Origin: Pelagimonas sp017744045
GTDB taxonomy: Bacteria; Pseudomonadota; Alphaproteobacteria; Rhodobacterales; Rhodobacteraceae
Assembly (NCBI RefSeq): GCF_017744045.1
Contig: NZ_JAGHRD010000016.1
Strand: one strand, 5' to 3'
DNA: 64,000 nt
A program made the translations under genes and the position numbers. The notes under the pieces are model-generated. The model searched no databases, was not told where the DNA came from, and saw only the letters and a list, made by a program, of their open reading frames with translations. Every line of letters begins with the position of its first letter. Positions within the stretch are counted from its first letter, which is position 1. Shown here piece after piece: positions 25,346-34,065 of this stretch.

Positions 25346-26359
25346 ATGGGTGTTATTCGCGACATCCTGAGCCAGGTCGACGCGGCGGTGGATACCGTGG
25401 CGCAGGACGGCTTTGTCTCCTCGGCAGGTGCTGTCGGTGACGTGATTTCTGCCGGGGCCGCGCTCCTTGTCGTGCTCCTCGGGATCAACGCGGTGATGCA
25501 ACTCCGCCCCCTGCCCTTCGGCACCGGCTTTGCCTTCGGCATGAAGATCGCGCTCGTGGGGATCTTCGCGCAGAGCTGGGACAATTTCAGCATGATCTAC
25601 GACATCGTCACGCGCGTGCCCGACTCCGTCGGAGCCTCGATCCTTGCGCTCACCGGCTCGGGCGACGAGGCCGGCGTCTATGAGAGCCTCGACAACATGG
25701 TCGCCCGCATCACCGCCTATGGCGACACGATCGGCGATCGCGCGGGCTGGGTCTTCGGCGCGGTCCTCGGTGCCATCTTCTTCGTCCTTTCCGCCGTTTT
25801 CGCCGCCGTCACCGCAGGGATCATCGCCTTCGCCCGCATTGTCTTCGCGCTGATGATCGTGATCGCTCCCTTCATGATCGTGACCTCGCTCTTTAAACCG
25901 ACGCAATCCCTTTTTGAGGCCTGGACTCGCGCCACCATCGGCTATGCGCTCATGCCGGTCGCCGCCGCAGGGGCCGCGGGCATCATCGTCGCGATCGCCG
26001 AGGCCATCGGGGACGCCTCCGCCGATCCGGGCGATGTCGAGACCGTCAGCCTCATCCTGCCCTTTCTCGTCATCCTGATCCTTAGCGCCGGGATCATGGC
26101 CTCGGTCCCCTACATCGCCTCCAACCTCACCGGCGTGGTCGGCATTGCCTCGAATGCCGTGGGGCTGACCGGCCTCGCGCGCCAGGGTTTCGTGAACACG
26201 CGGGAGTATGGCACGGGTGCTGCCTCGCGCCTCGTCACCGGCAAATCGCCGCAGGAGCTGAACCAAATGGCCAATGCGGGCGTGGTGAAGACCGGCGAGA
26301 TGATCCGGCAAAGCCCCGGCGCGCTCCTCTCCGCCGCCAAGGCCTTCCGCAAACCCTGA
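25346..26359 (+). CDS. virB6: VirB6-like inner-membrane channel protein
   Basis: Polytopic T4SS protein (TrbL/VirB6 family) of 337 residues that forms part of the inner-membrane pore. At least six hydrophobic stretches are visible, for example VISAGAALLVVLLGINAVM, FGAVLGAIFFVLSAVFAAV and MIVIAPFMIVTSLF. A polar C-terminal tail follows. It starts directly after the upstream stop codon. Confidence 0.87.
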   Translation: MGVIRDILSQVDAAVDTVAQDGFVSSAGAVGDVISAGAALLVVLLGINAVMQLRPLPFGTGFAFGMKIALVGIFAQSWDNFSMIYDIVTRVPDSVGASILALTGSGDEAGVYESLDNMVARITAYGDTIGDRAGWVFGAVLGAIFFVLSAVFAAVTAGIIAFARIVFALMIVIAPFMIVTSLFKPTQSLFEAWTRATIGYALMPVAAAGAAGIIVAIAEAIGDASADPGDVETVSLILPFLVILILSAGIMASVPYIASNLTGVVGIASNAVGLTGLARQGFVNTREYGTGAASRLVTGKSPQELNQMANAGVVKTGEMIRQSPGALLSAAKAFRKP

Positions 26360-26376
26360 TGTGAAAGACGATTGAC

Positions 26377-27057
26377 TTGAAGAAGAAGGTACTTAGTTCC
26401 TCCGCGCCTGACCGCGACGCGTTTGAAGCGGATTTCATCTACGGGCCGCGGCGGCGCGAGCGTTTCGCCTGGTTCGTCGCGGCGGCCGGCGTGCTGGTCG
26501 GCGTGGCCGGCATGGTCGCGGGCGCGAGCCTCTTTCCGCTCAAATCGACCGAAACCTTCGTCGTCGTCGTCGACAAGGAGACCGGCGAGATGGACCGGGT
26601 CGCCGCTGTTCAGGCGCTGACCCTTTCCGAAAGCGACGCCATCATCCAGGCCAATCTCGTGGCCTATGTCGATGACCGCGAGACCTATGACCTGACAGAT
26701 GGCGAGCAACGCATCAACTCGGTGCTCGATCGCTCGGATGGCGATGCCGCCCGCACATTGCGCGATCTCTGGTCATCTACCAATGAGGACTATCCGATCA
26801 CCGTATATGGCCGTGACGCCAAGATCGAAGTGGTCATCAAGTCCGTGAATCAGATCGAGCGCGGCGTGGCCCAGGTCCGCTTCACCCGCACGCTGCGCCG
26901 TCCCCGCGACACCCGCACCGTGACCCGATCCTACGTGGCCACCGTCGGCTACGACTTCCAACCCGAAACCCGCCAGCGCCTTCAGGACGTCTGGGCCAAC
27001 CCCTTGGGCTTCGTGGTGACCTCCTACCGCGTCGACGCCGAGACCCTGGAGAATTGA
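26377..27057 (+). CDS. virB8: VirB8-like assembly protein
   Basis: Bitopic inner-membrane assembly factor of 226 residues. A short cytoplasmic N-terminus is followed by one membrane helix (AAAGVLVGVAGMVAGASLF) and a periplasmic NTF2-like domain (FVVVVDKETGEMDRV, YVATVGYDFQPE, NPLGFVVTSYRVD). The start is a TTG at 26377 because no ATG or GTG lies between the upstream in-frame stop and the conserved region. The end overlaps the frame of virB9. Confidence 0.88.
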   Translation: MKKKVLSSSAPDRDAFEADFIYGPRRRERFAWFVAAAGVLVGVAGMVAGASLFPLKSTETFVVVVDKETGEMDRVAAVQALTLSESDAIIQANLVAYVDDRETYDLTDGEQRINSVLDRSDGDAARTLRDLWSSTNEDYPITVYGRDAKIEVVIKSVNQIERGVAQVRFTRTLRRPRDTRTVTRSYVATVGYDFQPETRQRLQDVWANPLGFVVTSYRVDAETLEN

Positions 27058-27062
27058 CCCAA

Positions 27063-27797
27063 ATGAGATCTCTACCTGCGCTCCCCACCATGGTCCTCTT
27101 GGCGCTTGCCCTTCCTGTTGCCGCCCTCGCCGAGGCCACCCCGCAAGGCGGCCCGCTCGACATCCGCATTCGCACCGCCGTCTACAATGAGAACCAGGTC
27201 TACAGGATCGAAACCGATCTTCGGCATTCAACGACGATCCATTTTGGGGCGGGGGAGCGCTTCGAGGCGGTGATTGTCGGCGACACCGAAAGCTTCCAGG
27301 TCGACCCGATCCCCGAGCTTGGCAACGTGCTGACCATCAAACCGCATGTGGCCAATGCCTCGACCAACATGACGGTGATCACCAACCGCCGCACCTATTC
27401 CTTCCACCTGCGCGAGGGCTCGATCCCGAACCGCACCGGCATGTTCTTCGAGGTCCGCTTCCGCTACCCGGACGAAGAGCGTCGCACGGCAGGTGCAACC
27501 CAGCCCAAGGGCTTTGAGGCCCCGCGCAACTACAACTACCGCGTCTCGGGCGAAGGGGATTTCCGCCCCAGCCATATCTATGACGACGGGCGCTATACGT
27601 ATTTCGTCTTCCCGGAGAACGGTCGCCAACCTGCCCTCTTCAAGGCCGATGACCAGGGCCGCGAACGCACGGTGAACTGGACCCAGCAAGGCAACACGGT
27701 CCGGGTGCTTGGGGTGAACACCTACTGGACACTACGCATTGGCGACGAGGTGATCTGCGCCTGGCGCGACGAGCGCACCATATACGTGAGCAACTGA
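27063..27797 (+). CDS. virB9: VirB9-like outer-membrane core protein
   Basis: Periplasmic and outer-membrane core component of 244 residues. The signal peptide ends VAALAEA. The N-terminal region has DIRIRTAVYNENQVYRI and the C-terminal region has the VirB9 beta domain (NYNYRVSGEGDFRPSHIYDD, FVFPENGRQPALF, VLGVNTYWTLRIGDEVICAW). An ATG at 27063 is preferred over the TTG at 27054, which sits too close to its GGAG. Confidence 0.9.
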   Translation: MRSLPALPTMVLLALALPVAALAEATPQGGPLDIRIRTAVYNENQVYRIETDLRHSTTIHFGAGERFEAVIVGDTESFQVDPIPELGNVLTIKPHVANASTNMTVITNRRTYSFHLREGSIPNRTGMFFEVRFRYPDEERRTAGATQPKGFEAPRNYNYRVSGEGDFRPSHIYDDGRYTYFVFPENGRQPALFKADDQGRERTVNWTQQGNTVRVLGVNTYWTLRIGDEVICAWRDERTIYVSN

Positions 27798-27799
27798 CC

Positions 27800-29242
27800 A
27801 TGGCCGATCAAACCCCTCCCGATCTGCAGGACCGCCTCGACCAGTTCAGCCAGCGCGGCAAATCCAAACACCGGGCCAACAGCCTCGGGGTTGGTGCTCT
27901 CGCCGCCGCCCTCGCCCTTGGTGGCGCCGGCGTCGCGTATTTCCTGGCCACCGGGCTTCGGACAAGTGACAGCGCGCTTGAGACCTCCGATGTCGAGACC
28001 TTTCAGGACCGCCGCCCCGGCACCGGCGGGCGGCTGGAGTTTCCACCCGATGAGACAGAGCAAAGGGTCAATGACGCGCTGATCGCTGTCGAGGAAGCGC
28101 TGGACGTGCCCGCCGCCCCTGCCCCGGAACCGAGCGCCGAGGTGCTGGCCGAGATCGCCAAGCTCCGCGAGGCCCTCGCCGCCAGCCAGGCTGCCCGCAA
28201 CTCGGAAATCCAGTCCGCCGTCGCAGACCTGCGCGAGGCCTTCGACGAACAAAAGGAAGCGCTTGAAGCGACGCTGACCGCAAAGGAAACCGAGCTGGCC
28301 AACCTGCAGCGCCAGACCGATACCCGCATCGAAGGGCTGCAAGCCTTGCTCGATGCCGAACGGGCGCAGCGCGAGGGACTGGAGGCAGAGTTGGACCGCG
28401 AAGGTTTGATCGCCGACCAGCGCCTTCTCGAAGAGCGCCGGCGTCAGGAAGAGGAGCAGCGCCAGCGCGAGGCCGAACGGGTCGCCGAGGAGCTTTTGAC
28501 CGCGCAGATCAAATCCCCCGCCGTGGTCTACGCAGACGGTCCGCGTGGTGGCCAAAGTGCAGCGGCGGAGGCCGACACTGCGGCCGCTGTCGCCGGGGAG
28601 CCGGTCCTGTCAGGAAACGAGCAGTTCCTGCAGAGCGCGCGACCGCTCGAAGTGCAAGAAGCCGCCCGCCTCACCCATCCCGAGCGCACGCTGACCCAAG
28701 GGTCCGTCATCCAGGCCGCGCTCCAGACCGCCATCAACAGCGATCTACCCGGGTCTGTCGTGGCGGTCGTCTCCGAGCCGGTCCCGGCGTTTTCCGGGGA
28801 CCGGATCCTGATCCCCCGAGGCTCCCGCCTTTTTGGCCAATACCGCTCCGGCATCGAGATGCACCAGAAGCGCATCCTAATCCTCTGGACCCGCGTTCTG
28901 ACACCGGACGGAACCTCGATGGAAATCTCCGCCGTGGGCGGCGATCAACTCGGTCGCTCAGGCCTCACCGGTCTCGTGGACACCAAGTTCGCCGAGCGCT
29001 TCGGTGGCGCGGCGCTGATTTCCGTGATCGGGGCAGCACCGGCCGTGGCGGCGGAAAGTGCCAACAACGAGACGACAAGCATCGTCCTGGGCGATGTCGG
29101 CAGCGACCTGCAGGATGCGGTCGGGTCCGTCATCGCCGAGCAGGTTTCGATCGCACCGACGATCTATGTCGATCAGGGTGCCTCGGTCACCGTGCTCGTG
29201 GACAGGGATGTGGTGATCTACGGGGGTTCCGGTTCACAATGA
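27800..29242 (+). CDS. virB10: VirB10-like scaffold protein
   Basis: Scaffold that spans both membranes, 480 residues. One N-terminal membrane helix (LGVGALAAALALGGAGVAYFL) is followed by a long Glu/Gln/Arg-rich coiled-coil region (about residues 110-230). The conserved TrbI/VirB10 domain follows: GSVIQAALQTAINSDLPG, DRILIPRGSRLFGQYRSG and QVSIAPTIYVDQGASVTVLV. It starts three bases after virB9. Its stop overlaps a 28-codon frame that leads to virB11. Confidence 0.93.
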   Translation: MADQTPPDLQDRLDQFSQRGKSKHRANSLGVGALAAALALGGAGVAYFLATGLRTSDSALETSDVETFQDRRPGTGGRLEFPPDETEQRVNDALIAVEEALDVPAAPAPEPSAEVLAEIAKLREALAASQAARNSEIQSAVADLREAFDEQKEALEATLTAKETELANLQRQTDTRIEGLQALLDAERAQREGLEAELDREGLIADQRLLEERRRQEEEQRQREAERVAEELLTAQIKSPAVVYADGPRGGQSAAAEADTAAAVAGEPVLSGNEQFLQSARPLEVQEAARLTHPERTLTQGSVIQAALQTAINSDLPGSVVAVVSEPVPAFSGDRILIPRGSRLFGQYRSGIEMHQKRILILWTRVLTPDGTSMEISAVGGDQLGRSGLTGLVDTKFAERFGGAALISVIGAAPAVAAESANNETTSIVLGDVGSDLQDAVGSVIAEQVSIAPTIYVDQGASVTVLVDRDVVIYGGSGSQ

Positions 29243-29325
29243 AAAAGAAGCATCAGGTTTCGCGTTCGAGCCGCAGGCGAGAGGCAGCGAAACCAGGTTC
29301 AATATTACCGGAATCACCGAATTGA
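29239..29325 (+). CDS. Possible 28-residue coupling ORF between virB10 and virB11
   Basis: Starts at ATGA overlapping the virB10 stop and ends at TGATG overlapping the virB11 start. The peptide is basic (begins MKKKHQVSRSSRRREAAKPG) and not hydrophobic. It fills the 82-bp gap exactly, so its translation could carry ribosomes from virB10 to virB11. No known family. Confidence 0.35.
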   Translation: MKKKHQVSRSSRRREAAKPGSILPESPN

Positions 29326-30305
29326 TGGATCAGGCGTCACCATCCTCCTACCTCGAGCGATATCTCGACCCGTTCCGCGACCTTCTAAGGCGTGACGACG
29401 TGGTCGAGATCGCGATCAACCCGGACGGCAAGGTCTGGCTCGAGGTCGCAGGCGACGCCACCATGCGCCACGAAGGTCAGACCGTGGATCGCACCACCGC
29501 CCTCAACATGGCCCAGACCATCGTCGGCGACGCCAAGGCCCGCGTCTCTGAAAAGAACCCCCTCGTCTCCGGCAAGGTGGAATATGCCGGCCGCCCGCTT
29601 CGGGTCCAGGTCGCCGTGCCACCCGCCATCGATCGCGGGGCCTCGATCACCATCCGCCTCTTCGCCTCGGGCAGCGTCCAGGATTACGCCCCCGCCTATC
29701 TCTTCGGCAAGGCCGTCTCGCTCGATGCGCTCCGCGCCGAGAAAATGAAAAACATCGCCAGTCTCGCCGAAGAAAGCCTCGAGGCCGCACTGCAAACTCT
29801 TGTCGAGGCGCGGCTCAACGTCCTGATCAGCGGCGGCACCTCGACCGGTAAGACCACCTTCGCCCGCCACCTTCTGACCCATGTCAGTGAACACGAACGG
29901 CTGATCACCATCGAAGACGCCTTCGAACTCTTCCCTGGTCAGCCGAACACCGTCGCCCTTCTGGCCGACCGAGGTGCCGGGTCGCAACGCAGCGCCAACG
30001 CCCTTCTGCAGGCCTCCCTCCGCATGCGCCCCGATCGGATCATCGTTGGCGAGCTGCGCGGGGCCGAGGCCTTGACCTATCTCGAAGCGATCAACACCGG
30101 TCATGGCGGCTCGGTCTCCACCATCCACGCCGAAACCGCGGAACTCGCCATCGATCGGTTGGCGATCATGGTACTGCAGGCGGGAACGCCGCTGACCTTC
30201 GCCGAGGTGCGCGAGTACATCCGCAAGTCCATCGATGTGATCGTACAACTGGGGCGGGCCGAGGGGAAGCGGGGGATTACGGAGTTCTATTTGCCGGGGT
30301 GGTGA
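29325..30305 (+). CDS. virB11: VirB11-like secretion ATPase
   Basis: Hexameric traffic ATPase of 326 residues at the base of the channel. It shows Walker A SGGTSTGKTTFAR near residue 170, the Asp and Glu boxes LITIEDAFELF and IIVGELRGAEAL, and the His box NTGHGGSVSTIHAET. It is the last gene of the virB-type operon. A TTG three bases earlier is an alternative start. Confidence 0.93.
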   Translation: MDQASPSSYLERYLDPFRDLLRRDDVVEIAINPDGKVWLEVAGDATMRHEGQTVDRTTALNMAQTIVGDAKARVSEKNPLVSGKVEYAGRPLRVQVAVPPAIDRGASITIRLFASGSVQDYAPAYLFGKAVSLDALRAEKMKNIASLAEESLEAALQTLVEARLNVLISGGTSTGKTTFARHLLTHVSEHERLITIEDAFELFPGQPNTVALLADRGAGSQRSANALLQASLRMRPDRIIVGELRGAEALTYLEAINTGHGGSVSTIHAETAELAIDRLAIMVLQAGTPLTFAEVREYIRKSIDVIVQLGRAEGKRGITEFYLPGW

Positions 30306-30423
30306 CTTACATCATTGAAGCCGTACTTTGCACACATTTGGCGCAGCGAGTAAGCTTAAGCCTGTAACCTACAGCAAGAAGGCTTGCGACCTTACACTTA
30401 GGCTATACGTTTGACACAAATTC

Positions 30424-31594
30424 TCAGGTGTGTGTTTTGCCCGAAAACAACTCGGCGGACCTGCCTAGAAAGTGGACGGCGATCCCAATAACCACCCCCC
30501 AGAAGGCCGAACCGATTCCGAACAGGGTCACACCAGATGCCGTGAACAGGAACGTCAGCAGCCCCGCCTGAGCATCTTCAGACGCAAGCATCGCACCGGT
30601 GAATTTCAGGATAGGTTGTAAGAGCGCGAGACCAGCCAGCAGGGCAATAAGCGCCGTCGGCAAAAGCACCAGTACTTCAACGATGGTCCCGGCGAAAACG
30701 CCGCCAAGGCAGAAGAAAACGCCACAGGCGATGCCGGCGACATAACGGCGGTCGGGGTCTTCATGGCTATCCGATCCCGCACAGAAGGCTGCGGTGATCG
30801 AGGCCAGAGCGGTTGTTATTCCGCCCAAGAGCGCGGCCAAGACAGAGACAAGGCCGCCAACAATGAGGATCGGATTTGCCGAAATCCGGAAGCCATTGGC
30901 CCTTAGGATCGCCATCCCCGGAAGGTATTGTCCGCTCAGTGTTGTGATGAGCAAAGGCAATGCCAGGCTCAGCATGGCCCCCATTGAAAAGACCGGTCCG
31001 CTGACTTCGAGGGACGCGAAAACCACGCCCACGGTTCCAACCGATGCATCGTAGAAGACGGCGCTGATCAACAGTGCCGAGGCCAGCAGGACAAGCATGG
31101 AATAACGGGGAAAGAGCATCGCGCAGACGGCGAAGACGACGATCAGCAGCGCAATTGCGGCAGGATCAGTTGCCAATCCTCCGGCGGCCTTTAGGCCGAA
31201 TCCGAAGAGTATGCCAGCCATCATTCCATTGGTCACCGAAGGCGGGAGGAGTTGTACAAGCCGTTCGAAGACGCCGGAAAAGCCGATGAGCACCAGAATC
31301 GCTGCCACAGCGACATAGGCACCGACCATCTCGGCGGGTGACAAGGATGTCCCGAGAGAAATCAGAAGGACCGTGCCAGGGGCCGACCATGCCATCGCGA
31401 CCGGAACACGGAACCACAGGCTGAGCCCGATGCTCGACAGCCCAGCTGCCACGGAAATTGCGAAGACCCAGGACGAAAAACCCTCCTTCGAGGTGCCCAC
31501 CGATTCCGCAGCGCTCAGATAGATCAGAAGCGGACCGGCGTAGGACACAAGGACTGCAAGAAAACCGGCCCCGATTGCGGAGCCGGAATGTCAT
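30424..31594 (-). pseudogene. benE: BenE-family benzoate/H+ symporter with an N-terminal frameshift
   Basis: Polytopic benzoate transporter family (about 11-12 helices). The body is intact: YAGPLLIYLSAAESVG, AMAWSAPGTVLLISLGTSLS, LPLLITTLSGQYLPGMAILR and GGITTALASITAAFCAGSDS. Reading from the ATG at 31594, the first codons give MTFRL and then leave the frame. The codons for AIGAGFLAVLVSYAGP, which complete helix 1, are in the next frame, so one base appears to be lost near 31580. If translation began at the GTG at 31548, helix 1 would be cut in half. Either a disabled gene or a sequence error. It closes the leftward operon of the CoA-transferase genes. Confidence 0.7.
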
Positions 31595-31623
31595 TCAGGC
31601 GTAGCCCGTGATATCTAGATGCT

Positions 31624-32248
31624 TCAGACAATCGTTGCCTCGGTCGCCTTGATGATATCGTCGCGGGAGACAGCATCGGCGCATTCGACGATGTGCAGGC
31701 CCTTGTGGGTCACGTCCAGAACACCGAGGTTGGTGATGATCCTGTCGACCACGCCTTTGCCAGTCAACGGCAACGTACACTCCTTCAAGAGCTTGCTGTC
31801 ACCATGCTTGTTGGTGTGATCCATCACCACCACAACACGGCCAACACCGGCAACGAGGTCCATCGCACCGCCCATACCCTTCACGAGCTTTCTCGGGATC
31901 ATCCAGTTTGCGAGGTCACCCTTCTCGGAAACTTCCATTGCACCCAAGACTGCCGCGGCGATCTTGCCGCCGCGGATCATTCCGAAGGACATGGCGCTGT
32001 CGAAGTACGAGGTTCGGTTCAGCTCGGTGATCGTCTGCTTGCCGGCATTGATCAGGTCCGGGTCCTCTTCGCCCTCGAACGGGAACGGACCCATGCCGAG
32101 CATGCCGTTTTCCGACTGCAGCGTGATATCCTTGTCGCCGACGTAGTTGGCGACAAGCGTCGGGATGCCGATCCCGGAGGTTCACATACATGCCGTCTTC
32201 GAGTTCCTGTGCGGCACGTGCCGCCATCCGGTTGCGATCCCAGGGCAT
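31624..32248 (-). pseudogene. 3-oxoacid CoA-transferase subunit B, frameshifted
   Basis: Beta subunit of a succinyl-CoA:3-oxoacid (or 3-oxoadipate) CoA-transferase. It starts MPWDRNRMAARAAQELEDGM at 32248, overlapping the stop of subunit A (TAATG). After YVNL an extra C near 32175 (CTCCGGGATC where CTCGGGATC is expected) moves the frame. The remainder, GIGIPTLVANYVGDKDITLQ, SENGMLGMGPFPFEGEEDPD and VLDVTHKGLHIVECADAV, reads in the next frame to the stop. Apart from that base, the gene is full length. Real inactivation would break this branch unless a chromosomal copy helps; a homopolymer error is also possible. Confidence 0.78.
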
Positions 32249-32976
32249 TATGCTTCCTCCCGCTTGCGTGTTGCCCCTTCGGACCGCGCTCGCGTTGTGC
32301 GCTGTTCAATCCGCTTTTCGTGTTCGCCCTGTATCAGGCGGTGCACGTAGATCCCCGGCAGATGGATATGGTCGGGGTTGATCGAACCGCGCGGCACGAT
32401 TTCCTCGACCTCGGCTACGCAGACCTTGCCGCACATGGCGGCGGGCGGATTGAAGTTGCGCGCGGTCTTCCGGAAAATCAGGTTGCCTGTGTCATCGGCT
32501 TTCCACGCCTTGACGATCGACAGGTCGGCAAAAATGCCCTCTTCGAGGATGTACTCTTTGCCGTTGAACTCTTTGACTTCCTTGCCTTCGGCGATCTGGG
32601 TGCCAACACCTGTCTGGGTGTAGAATCCGGGGATGCCTGCCCCGCCAGCGCGCATGCGCTCGGCCAACGTGCCTTGCGGGTTAAATTCCAGCTCCAGTTC
32701 TCCGCTCAGATACTGGCGCATGAACTCGGCATTCTCGCCGACGTAGGACGACATCATCTTCTTGATCTGGCGGGTGGCCAAGAGCTTGCCGAGGCCGAAG
32801 TCATCGACGCCCGCATTGTTCGAAGCGACGGTCAGGTCCTTCACGCCGCTTGCCATAATGGCGTCGATCAAAAGTTCCGGAATGCCACAGAGGCCAAAGC
32901 CTCCGGCCGCGACCAACATCCCGTCATGCAGGAGGCCATCCAGAGCCTCGGCGGCTGTTTTGTATACCTTGTTCAT
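32248..32976 (-). CDS. 3-oxoacid CoA-transferase subunit A
   Basis: Alpha subunit of 242 residues that moves CoA from succinyl-CoA to a 3-oxoacid. Family features are VAAGGFGLCGIPELLIDA, TVASNNAGVDDFGLGKLL and MMSSYVGENAEFMRQYLSGE. Next to a BKACE gene, acetoacetate is the likely substrate (ScoA-type), with 3-oxoadipate (PcaI/CatI-type) as the alternative. The ATG at 32976 is preferred to starts that read back into the BKACE gene. It overlaps that gene's end by four bases and subunit B by three. Confidence 0.85.
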   Translation of the reverse strand: MNKVYKTAAEALDGLLHDGMLVAAGGFGLCGIPELLIDAIMASGVKDLTVASNNAGVDDFGLGKLLATRQIKKMMSSYVGENAEFMRQYLSGELELEFNPQGTLAERMRAGGAGIPGFYTQTGVGTQIAEGKEVKEFNGKEYILEEGIFADLSIVKAWKADDTGNLIFRKTARNFNPPAAMCGKVCVAEVEEIVPRGSINPDHIHLPGIYVHRLIQGEHEKRIEQRTTRARSEGATRKREEA

Positions 32977-33833
32977 GATGCGCGTCCTTTTGAGGCATTC
33001 GCAGACAAGCGCAGTCCAAGAATGCGGCGCGCCTCTTGCCACGTTGCCACCGAGCGATCGTTTCTTTCACAAATCTCAACAGCCCGGCGCACCAAGGCTG
33101 CGTTGCTGGGAGCGAGCGTGTCGCGATCAAGTCGAACGTTGTCTTCCAGACCGGTGCGGGCATGACCCCCCGCAGCGATAGCCCATTCGTTCAGTTTGAG
33201 CTGGTTGGCACCAATGCCCGCGGCGCACCATGGAGCGTCTTCACCGAAGAGGCGGCGCACGGTGTGGATGTAGTAGTCGAACACATCACGATCGACCGGC
33301 ATCGCGTTTTTCACGCCCATCACGAACTGGATGTAAGGCGTGCCCACAAGCTGACCTTTGTCAGCCATGTCCTTGGCTTTCAGGATATGGCTCAGGTCGA
33401 AGGCTTCGATCTCCGGTTTGACGCTGTAGGTCAGCATTTCGCTGGCCAGCCAGTCCACCAGATCAGGCGGGTTTTCGTAAACACGTGTCGGGAAATTGTT
33501 CGATCCGACGGACAGCGAGGCCATGTCGGGCGAAAGCGGCAACATCCCGCCACGCGTCTGACCCGCGCCTGATCGCCCTCCGGTCGAGAACTGGATGATC
33601 ATGCCGGGGCAGTGTTTCTCGATCCCTTCTTTCAGCGCGGCGAACTTCTCAGGGTCTGAAGACGGAGATTCATCATCGTTGCGCACATGGGCGTGCACGA
33701 TGGTGGCCCCGGCCTCAAAAGCCTCGTGTGTGGAATCTACTTGTTCCGACACACTGATCGGGACAGCCGGATTGTTGGCTTTTGTGGGCAGGCTGCCCGT
33801 GATCGCCACACAGATAATGCAGGGATTGGTCAT
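32973..33833 (-). CDS. BKACE-family beta-keto acid cleavage enzyme (DUF849)
   Basis: Zn-dependent Claisen-type enzyme that reacts a beta-keto acid with acetyl-CoA to give acetoacetate and a new acyl-CoA. 286 residues. It shows the start CIICVAITGSLPTKANNPA, metal-binding ATIVHAHVRND, IIQFSTGGRSG, and the late segment WCAAGIGANQLKLNEWAIA with GGHARTGLEDNVRLDRDTLA. With catA, catB and an enol-lactone-hydrolase-like gene beside it, 3-oxoadipate is the obvious substrate, giving succinyl-CoA plus acetoacetate. The family is known to include members with different keto acids; the specificity here is inferred. Confidence 0.85.
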   Translation of the reverse strand: MTNPCIICVAITGSLPTKANNPAVPISVSEQVDSTHEAFEAGATIVHAHVRNDDESPSSDPEKFAALKEGIEKHCPGMIIQFSTGGRSGAGQTRGGMLPLSPDMASLSVGSNNFPTRVYENPPDLVDWLASEMLTYSVKPEIEAFDLSHILKAKDMADKGQLVGTPYIQFVMGVKNAMPVDRDVFDYYIHTVRRLFGEDAPWCAAGIGANQLKLNEWAIAAGGHARTGLEDNVRLDRDTLAPSNAALVRRAVEICERNDRSVATWQEARRILGLRLSANASKGRAS

Positions 33834-34036
33834 GGGTGTACTTCTCCGTTGGATGCGACCGGACGGGTGCCAGCATGTGCGGGTTCAGGTTTCAGAAAGG
33901 AACGGTCGAAAAGTGCCGGACGCTTGCGCAATGCCTCGGTGGCCTTTCGCTCGTCATCGGTGAAGAACATCCAGTCTGCGTCGGCTTTTTCATGTTTCTT
34001 GCATCCGGGACACGGGGTTTTCGCGTTCGTGCACAT
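33830..34036 (-). CDS. Small Cys-pair protein
   Basis: A 68-residue soluble protein with an N-terminal CPGCKK motif (plus a Cys at position 2) and the segment DWMFFTDDERKATEALRKRP. I do not recognise it. The CxxC pair could bind zinc or iron. It is very likely translated: AGGAGGAGGAGTC precedes the ATG, and the stop overlaps the BKACE start (ATGA). Position inside the catabolic operon suggests a role in the pathway or its control. Confidence 0.6.
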   Translation of the reverse strand: MCTNAKTPCPGCKKHEKADADWMFFTDDERKATEALRKRPALFDRSFLKPEPAHAGTRPVASNGEVHP

Positions 34037-34065
34037 GACTCCTCCTCCTGCGCAGGGGTTATCGG

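Noticed and set aside
24842..26311. 489-codon minus-strand frame opposite virB6
   Set aside because: Low-complexity Gly/Asp/His/Arg translation typical of antisense frames to a membrane protein gene.
31693..33165. 490-codon plus-strand frame opposite the CoA-transferase genes
   Set aside because: Antisense to recognised genes and rich in His, Asp and Arg; no ribosome site or family motif.
33830..34036. The small CxxC protein as muconolactone isomerase (CatC)
   Set aside because: Length and residues do not fit the CatC family as I know it; kept as unknown.
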